From Lamellibrachia columna (taxonomy: Eukaryota > Annelida > Polychaeta > Sabellida > Siboglinidae): a DNA stretch of 64,000 bases. The stretch lies in NCBI GenBank assembly GCA_963662155.1, contig OY759273.1, forward strand, positions 26,327,956 to 26,391,955, written 5' to 3'. The notes under the pieces were generated by a model, which ran no database searches, was not told the DNA's origin, and saw nothing but the letters and a program-made list of their open reading frames with translations. Of the stretch, positions 60,201-64,000 are shown piece after piece. The translations under genes were made by a program, and so were the position numbers. Numbering within the stretch: the first letter of the stretch is position 1; each line of letters opens with the position of its first letter.

Positions 60201-60695
60201 GGCACTGCCACGGCAGTGGAACTGACAATGCCACGGTAGTGGAACTGCCAATGCAACGACACTGTCTGTCACTACCACAGCACTATCGGAGTCACTGCCA
60301 CTGGCACTGCCCTGCCCCCGAAACATGCAAGACGGATTACTCTCCTTGATCTTACGGAATACGGACCTCCCACGAAACCCGCATGCACTAATCCCTTTTA
60401 CATGATTATACGTTATTTGTATAATATTGTTTTTATGCTGCGCACCAACACTACTTAATAGATAAGGTCCACGCTGTATTGGAAGAAGAAAGCTTGGAAA
60501 TGTGGGATCCTGAAAATTTTCAATTTAATTTTAAGAAATTAGCGGCACCTGGCTCAATTTGAGCGAAAGGTCTTGCGCAATCGTTCGAAGCGGCATGGCT
60601 CCCTTCTTCAATAAGTACACTCCCACGTTTTCGGCAACAGGGCCATGATATTCTTTCAATATGAAGGAACATAAATTTATCTCGTTTGTTGACAT
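42193..60695 (-). CDS. POLR3C: POLR3C, RNA polymerase III subunit RPC3
   Basis: Fifteen exons (60695-60549, 59098-58843, 54007-53834, 53449-53370, 52582-52481, 51602-51510, 50722-50642, 48999-48948, 48327-48267, 47170-47104, 46542-46459, 45292-45191, 43423-43374, 43136-42987, 42271-42193) sum to 1,578 bases, 525 residues plus stop; the human protein is about 534. All phases agree. Marks: N-terminal winged helix (PLRTIAQDLSLKLSQ), HKRGFVEYRLNIENVLIRLR, FPRYIYSAKMLYGDTAELLVEELL, the basic linker NRKRKRS, DDSGGGMYVI, EEFAMIPAKEAKDMLYRM, VPRTPDHAPSRTFFLFSVNL and a C-terminal coiled coil. RPC3 forms the RPC3-RPC6-RPC7 subcomplex needed for Pol III initiation in the nucleus. Introns hold LINEs, MITEs and many arrays. 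Confidence 0.97.
42987..43136 (-). CDS. POLR3C: POLR3C exon 14
   Basis: Acceptor tgtcttcaag, donor AACAA|GTACGT. Encodes RLLDKQQRVEAIAASLEQSG, EVEEMITPSERAQL and VKHITN, the coiled-coil region. GC content is higher than its surroundings. Confidence 0.95.
43374..43423 (-). CDS. POLR3C: POLR3C exon 13
   Basis: Acceptor tgatttcag, donor AATAA|GTAAGT. Encodes AMFNLIMRREHETKEN, matching NLIERRQFETKEN of vertebrates. Confidence 0.93.
43488..43640. repeat. ~30-bp tandem repeat, five imperfect copies
   Basis: The unit agaattgcctacaatgatgc + atacaaattt lies in the POLR3C intron upstream of exon 13. Sequence 43641-45180 is AT-rich intron with no element named. Confidence 0.85.
45191..45292 (-). CDS. 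POLR3C: POLR3C exon 12
   Basis: Acceptor gtttgcag, donor AAA|GTACGT. Encodes EVPRTPDHAPSRTFFLFSVN to LIEQSYK. A MITE-family copy lies only about 30 bp upstream of its acceptor. Confidence 0.97.
45320..45845. mobile_element. MITE-family copy with an internal 16-bp array, left end missing
   Basis: cggtaatcaggaacta, tttgcagtccaaatag and the right end gtattatacatggaaaataacg match the element at 50147-50625. In the middle, 45541-45737 is about 12 near-perfect copies of acattactagcaacaa. The left terminal repeat is absent. Confidence 0.65.
45846..46458. other. POLR3C intron, no feature seen
   Basis: AT-rich sequence with acaggtgacagata-like short repeats at 45880-45990. Confidence 0.4.
46459..46542 (-). 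CDS. POLR3C: POLR3C exon 11
   Basis: Acceptor tctcctgcag, donor ACT|GTGAGT. Encodes IEEFAMIPAKEAKDMLYRMF to TIT, the most conserved block of the protein. Confidence 0.97.
47104..47170 (-). CDS. POLR3C: POLR3C exon 10
   Basis: Acceptor tgttcgtcag, donor CAG|GTGATG. Encodes FGSKYFRIFKLLMLKKQLEQ and KQ. Confidence 0.93.
47290..47575. repeat. ~21-bp tandem array, about 13 imperfect copies
   Basis: Units of aagctaagtaactacacatg. Because 21 is a multiple of three, a minus-strand frame (repeats of YMCSYLT) stays open; it is not a gene. Sequence 47576-48260 shows no further element apart from a G-run at 47990-48000. Confidence 0.85.
48267..48327 (-). CDS. POLR3C: POLR3C exon 9
   Basis: Acceptor tgttgttag, donor GAGAG|GTAGGT. 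Encodes LKRALTTLCKAHVESVVRE; 61 bases, phase 1 in and 2 out. Confidence 0.93.
48948..48999 (-). CDS. POLR3C: POLR3C exon 8
   Basis: Acceptor cttcctcag, donor ATAC|GTATCC. Encodes MEFILKADDSGGGMYVI with the conserved SGGGMYVI motif. Confidence 0.95.
49060..49885 (+). repeat. 53-bp tandem array, about 15 copies, open in all three plus frames
   Basis: The unit accagtggtttctgtctaca...tggtggaaactccggacaac has no stop in any forward frame, so frames of 306, 280 and 271 codons overlap (49050-49970, 49081-49923, 49094-49909). They lie antisense in the POLR3C intron between exons 8 and 7. The array structure, not selection, explains the open frames. Confidence 0.9.
50147..50625. mobile_element. MITE with ~25-bp terminal inverted repeats
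   Basis: Left cgtaattttccatgtataat, right atacatggaaaattacgg, in the POLR3C intron between exons 8 and 7. Flanking TA is present at the right; the superfamily (pogo/Tc1-like) is only suggested. No transposase. It ends 16 bp from exon 7. Confidence 0.65.
50642..50722 (-). CDS. POLR3C: POLR3C exon 7
   Basis: Acceptor tcttttag, donor TCA|GTACGC. Encodes IMQALPKELGVSTEALDQYL to LVDDS, 27 codons. Confidence 0.93.
51360..51525. repeat. 30-bp tandem array containing the POLR3C exon 6 donor
   Basis: Plus-strand units read tgttacctcatggtaagata. On the minus strand each is CTTACCATGAG|GTAACA: exon end at 51510, with copies at 51480, 51450 and 51420 in frame, and a further one at 51373 out of frame. 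Retaining units would add ten residues each (VTVNPVSYHE). Confidence 0.85.
51510..51602 (-). CDS. POLR3C: POLR3C exon 6
   Basis: Acceptor tgtgtacag, donor GAG|GTAACA. Encodes RAAETVRTILRLCELSLD to SISYHE. The last bases and the donor are copied in tandem into the intron (see 51360-51525). Confidence 0.93.
52031..52096. repeat. 22-bp repeat, three copies
   Basis: aactgtagagcaaggtccaa repeated three times in the intron between POLR3C exons 5 and 6. No other feature is seen in 51610-52480. Confidence 0.85.
52481..52582 (-). CDS. POLR3C: POLR3C exon 5
   Basis: Acceptor tctctcag, donor AAG|GTTAGT. Encodes LPDKGVFWELDYQRFNLYLR to IGERIDK, 34 codons in phase 0. Confidence 0.95.
53370..53449 (-). 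CDS. POLR3C: POLR3C exon 4 (basic linker)
   Basis: Acceptor ttggtgcag, donor GAG|GTGAGA. Encodes VGNRKRKRSVDDSNQTSKKQ, matching the Lys/Arg-rich linker of the family; possible nuclear localisation signal. Confidence 0.92.
53606..53790. repeat. Dispersed repeat, copy 2 (longer)
   Basis: Shares ggtgacta gtgtagaacaac and the end with attagggtatgtgcactta with copy 1 at 41834, with about 90 extra bases between. It lies just 3' of POLR3C exon 3 in genome order; the superfamily is unknown. Confidence 0.65.
53834..54007 (-). CDS. POLR3C: POLR3C exon 3
   Basis: Acceptor ccagttgcag, donor AATG|GTCGGT. Encodes GQVSSENVREQFVTLVHTQF, RRCPAV and STEEQDIYTVP. Confidence 0.95.
54950..55200. repeat. catggtaatcacaagaacaag array and (CACACGCG)n microsatellite
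   Basis: About seven units of catggtaatcaca/agaacaagt at 54950-55090, then a cacgcgcacg microsatellite at 55143-55200, both inside the 3' region of LINE F. Confidence 0.85.
55474..56892 (-). pseudogene. LINE F reverse-transcriptase frame with 13 in-frame 23-residue repeats
   Basis: A 472-codon open frame. After SPLLYILY and FADD, at 55792-56690, the segment VEWCDDSYLKFNVCKTKELV occurs 13 times head to tail (69 bp each, only Phe/Leu and Cys/Arg differences), then the normal sequence resumes with RKHSQSPEKTTIHDQEVE. Other elements of this type have this segment once. The repeat keeps the frame but almost certainly destroys polymerase function. Confidence 0.85.
57291..58652. mobile_element. hAT-like DNA element (CAGGGGT...ACCCCTG) inserted into LINE F
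   Basis: Ends caggggtgagatttagcggt and ccttgacccctg, with 5-bp target duplication cagtg (57286-57290 and 58653-58657). Removing it restores an uninterrupted LINE frame (SLDTASVPTA). Length 1,362 bp with no complete transposase frame. A 5-bp duplication fits reported hAT5-type elements more than classic 8-bp hATs. An inner segment from about 57667 (actagcaaaaatgcccgtcc) to 58190 may be a nested repeat. Confidence 0.75.
58843..59098 (-). CDS. POLR3C: POLR3C exon 2
   Basis: Acceptor attgttacag, donor GAAG|GTGGGA. Encodes TKQTLYTLMQHNMVDYELHK through YIYSAKMLYGD to VTERLNESTE. Phase 0 in, phase 1 out. Confidence 0.97.
59110..60185. other. POLR3C intron 1, no element named
   Basis: AT-rich. Around 59700-59790 an imperfect inverted repeat occurs (gccattcaaccagtgattg / caatcactgctggttgaat). 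No exon is seen. Confidence 0.4.
60186..60315. repeat. Degenerate CCACGGCAGTG repeat
   Basis: Short palindromic units (ccacggcactgccacggcag, ggaactgccaatgc) in POLR3C intron 1; both strands appear open because of repeats. Confidence 0.75.
60549..60695 (-). CDS. POLR3C: POLR3C exon 1
   Basis: ATG at 60695-60693, MSTNEINLCSFILKEYHG, 49 codons to AGCCAG|GTGCCG. The start aligns with the usual N-terminus (M-x-x-x-E-I-x-L-C-S). Sequence upstream to about 60850 is GC-richer and holds a CACGTG box at 60717-60722, a plausible promoter. Confidence 0.93.
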
Positions 60696-60949
60696 TTTGT
60701 TCGTGAACACTTCGCGCACGTGAAACAGGCCGCAGCCATTAAAGATGTTTCACGATGTAACAAAACGAATCCATTTCCATGTTAACACATAAAACTTGGT
60801 CCGTGTACGCGCTGCCGAATCCGAGTACGTGCTAGTAGAATTGTGGGAACACGGTCGGAATGCCCCTCTGATGGTTGCAATGCCCCACTGATGGTTGCAA
60901 TGCCCCACATTGGTGGTAGCAAATTGTCATGTATTTGAATATAAAACTG

Positions 60950-61135
60950 AGGTTATTTATGTTATTACTGATGATTATGTTGGTGTTGTTTGTGTTATTA
61001 CTGATGGTTATATTGGTGTTGTTTGTGTTATTACTGATGATTATGTTGGTGTTGTTTGTGTTATTACTGATGATTATATTGGTGTTGTTTATGTTGTTTG
61101 TGTTATTACTGATGATTATATTGGTGTTCTTTTTG
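60950..61135. repeat. 33-bp tandem array, about five copies
   Basis: The unit gttattactgatgattatgt + tggtgttgtttgt is a multiple of three, so both strands show low-complexity open frames (VITDDYVGVVC on plus, NNTNIIIS on minus). It lies upstream of POLR3C. Confidence 0.85.
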
Positions 61136-61445
61136 TGAAACGTCAGTGCTTTTTTCAATATTGCTCATGGCCAAACCACCCCCGTAGCCAACAGGCACAG
61201 TACATACAGTATATGCAATCACACTGTGTCATTCTTCTGATTAGCCATAGACAGCGTTGTATATCACATAAATTAATCGAAATTAGAACAAAACAAAAAT
61301 ATGTATAATTTATAATAATCTGCCTGAGCATAAAAATTGTGAAATGTAACACTGAAGATTAATAGAAAATGGACACTAAAATTGCAGAAGGAAGCCAATA
61401 AAAATGGTTAACAAGTAAAAGTGTTGAAGTATGGTTTTGGTGTAA

Positions 61446-61454
61446 TATATATAT

Positions 61455-61550
<96 letters not shown>
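61446..61550. repeat. (TA)n microsatellite
   Basis: About 100 bp of TA with one interruption. Regions 61150-61445 and 61551-62060 show no gene. Confidence 0.95.
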
Positions 61551-61553
<3 letters not shown>

Positions 61554-62064
61554 CATAGTTTTATTATTTATACATGTTTGACTGTATTCAAATCAGTGGG
61601 GTATTCCGACCATTAGGAGCATTCTGACCAGGGTACGTTGGGGCACTCAGGTAGTAGTGCATTCAGGCAATGGGGCATTCTGACCATGATTCGAATTGTG
61701 CTTTACAGTCGGCAAAAAAATTGTAGGTGACATAATTTGCAGCTAATAATTGTTTGAACTCATTTTTATTTTAAGAATCATCTGCTGTTGTGGAATAAAA
61801 GTACAAATTAAATATTTTACATACCAAAAGCTAATTGCTATCGTTTATTAAATTAAAATTATCGAGAATAACAGAATGGATATTGTTGACCATGTGTGTA
61901 TACATTTTTAGCAAGTTCGAAATGTGAATGTAAATCTGGGCGCAAACATCATGGTGGAGGAGTTGCTGCTTTAGGGTTGGTTGCATAAATATGCAAAGTC
62001 CAAAGAAAGAAGCGAACAGCATTACGTATTGGTGGGTTAATTGTGCATGATTTGGTAAAAAACC

Positions 62065-63482
62065 ATGTTTCGAAGAGGATCGAGGAACAAGCCAGTAAAT
62101 TACAGACCAGTGAGTTTAACATCAGTTGTATGTAAATTACTCGAAACATTAATTAGAGACCACATGGTGGAATTCCTTGTAAAACATAAATTAATAAATA
62201 CATCTCAACATGGGTTCCTAAAAGCAAGGTCATGTTTAACTAATCTCTTATGTTTTTTTGAAGAAATTACAAAGTGGGTAGATGACGAGTCACCAGTGGA
62301 TGTTGTCTACTTAGATTTTCAGAAAGCTTTCGATAAAGTGCCACACCAAAGATTGTTATTTAAATTAAAAGCCCATGGCATATAGGTAATTATATAATCA
62401 ACTGGATAGAAAAGTGGCTTACACACAGAAAACAGAGAGTAATAGTAGATGGTGAGATTTCAAACTGGAAATCTGTTTTGAGTGGGGTACCACAGAGATC
62501 AGTATTAGGCCCTATAATGTTTTTGATATATATAAATGATTTGGAAGATGACATATCTAGCAAAGTACTCAAATTTGCAGATGACACAAAAGTATTCAGA
62601 AAGATTACTAATGATACAGATAAACAAAGTTTACAGGATGATCTAGATAAATTAGTTAAATGGTCAGAAAAATGGCAAATGTTATTCAATTTTGGGAAGT
62701 GTAAATGTATACACATAGGACATGGAAACATGGATGAAGAATATAAAATGGGGATGCTGTACTAGGTAGAACCACACAAGAAAAGGACTTAGGAGTAACA
62801 TTTAGTGCTAACATGAAAGTTTCAGGGCAATGTGGTATTGCTGCTTCAAAAGGAAATCAAATTCTAGGGCTAATTAGGAGAACTATCATGTATAAGGAGA
62901 AACAGCTAATTGTACCCTGTACAAAGCAACAGTTAGACCACATTTGGAATATTGTATTCAAGCATGGAGACCATATCGTAAAAAAGACATAGACAAGCTA
63001 GAAAGAATACAACGAAGAGCAACTAAAATGATTCCAGAATTGAGAGACCTTAGTTACGAAAGTTGCTTATTACAATGTGGTTTGACAACACTAGAGACCA
63101 GGAGACTAAGAGGAGACCAAATAGAAGTGTTTAAAATAGTGAATGGTTATGAGGATGTTGACAGGAATATGTTCTTCAAACTTAAAGAAGGCAGTAGAAC
63201 CAGAGGACATAAAGCAGCATTAGTTAAGGAGCAGTGTATAGGTTAGACATGAGCAAGTACTCTTTCTCACAGAGGGTGATAATTAAATGAATGGAACAAA
63301 CTGTCAAATGATTGTGTTAATGCTAGTAGTGTAAATATGTTTAAATATAGAATTGACAGATATTTGATAAGGACGGGCTACACATATATGATAAAATTGT
63401 TGGACTCTCGATAAGCCAATGGCTTCCTTGTCCACTTGCCATCAGGAACTTGTTGTTTGGGATGGCAACCTTGTTAAACCTT
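62065..63482 (+). mobile_element. CR1/L2-like LINE (copy D), 5'-truncated
   Basis: Plus-strand blocks: NYRPVSLTSVVCKLLETLIR, SQHGFLKARSCLTNLLCFFE, YLDFQKAFDKVPHQRLLFKL (to 62385); after a frameshift SGVPQRSVLGPIMFLIYIND and KFADDTKVF (62480-62600) with FADD intact, LVKWSEKWQMLFNFGKCKC; after another break EYCIQAWRPYRKKDIDKLER and IQRRATKMIPELRDLS (62944-63240). The 3' terminus ctctcgataagccaatggct is at 63403. It is the best preserved copy in the window but has at least three frame breaks. Confidence 0.9.
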
Positions 63483-64000
63483 GAAGAAGAAAAAACGCCA
63501 AGTGGCGCCGCCTAACGAGTGAAATTGGAATTAATGCATAATGCACAATTAATTAAGTTGCCCTTTTACTGTTCTAGCAGATGTGTGATTGTATAAAGCA
63601 CATATCAGTAATCATATATGTACATCAATTGTCATGAGCGAACCACTATGGCAGTTTTGCACATCTGGCGAATTCATTTCAGCTATGATTATAATCGCAT
63701 GTTTTATCATTCAGTTCTGTGTTGCATATGCATGGAGCAAGTATTAAATTGTTATTATGTTTTGGTTTAACAAATAATGGCCATTTGATTCTCAAGTCTC
63801 AAGTGGTTGTACTCCAAACAGCCCAAACTTGGGCTAACGCAGGAGTTTGTAGTGGACTGTGCGCATGCGCTGTGGGTGGTACATTCAACTAAAAGACTAG
63901 TATCTTTAATGTTGTTGAAACTTTTTTATCTGGTAGTTTTATTTATTTTATGTATAGGATGTTTAACGAAAATTTTGAATAGGTTGGTTATGTGTATGGA
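63483..64000. other. 3' flank with an NRF1-like palindrome, no gene recognised
   Basis: tgcgcatgcgc at 63860-63870 matches the NRF1 consensus often found in housekeeping promoters. No exon can be supported to the window end. Confidence 0.35.

Noticed and set aside
60895..61308. 137-codon frame with repeated VITDDYVGVVC
   Set aside because: Translation of a 33-bp repeat; both strands are open, and there is no gene evidence.

Overview
This is a eukaryotic (animal) genomic window: coding sequence is split into short exons with GT-AG introns, the DNA is AT-rich, and introns are full of LINE fragments, DNA-transposon ends and tandem arrays. Protein character (a lachesin/IgLON-type GPI-anchored Ig protein, a bicistronic MOCS2, POLR3C with animal-like exons) and CR1/L2-like LINEs suggest a marine invertebrate, most likely a spiralian (mollusc, brachiopod or annelid type). 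I cannot fix the phylum from sequence alone.

Layout. (1) 57-523, +: last exon of an unrecognised cysteine-rich protein. (2) 4844-29633, -: a lachesin/IgLON-like gene assembled from seven exons: signal peptide, three Ig domains and a C-terminal GPI-anchor signal. Its first intron is about 16.5 kb and holds most of the satellites, including a 40-bp array (about 35 copies) and a six-copy 1,353-bp macrosatellite built from the ends of two hAT-type elements. (3) 30000-40492, +: MOCS2, encoding the two molybdopterin synthase subunits. MOCS2A ends in Gly-Gly-stop, and MOCS2B follows on the same inferred transcript in the same reading frame, separated by a single in-frame TAG. (4) 42193-60695, -: a complete POLR3C (RNA polymerase III subunit RPC3), 15 exons and 525 codons before the stop, all phases consistent. 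(5) 62040-63480, +: a decayed LINE copy; the last 0.5 kb has no recognisable gene.

The Ig gene and MOCS2 are head to head across a short interval carrying two inverted CACGTG boxes. MOCS2 and POLR3C converge. The genes are unrelated in function: cell-surface adhesion, molybdenum cofactor synthesis, and Pol III transcription.

The most unusual signal is tandem repeats that contain a splice junction of their host gene. POLR3C exon 6 donor (30-bp units), Ig-gene exon 2 donor (66- and 87-bp offsets) and Ig-gene exon 4 acceptor (about 69-bp units) each sit inside an array that copies the junction into the intron. At both donor sites the nearest duplicated donors keep frame and the intervening sequence is open. 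Also notable: a LINE reverse transcriptase with 13 in-frame copies of a 23-residue segment, and a 53-bp satellite open in all three forward frames.
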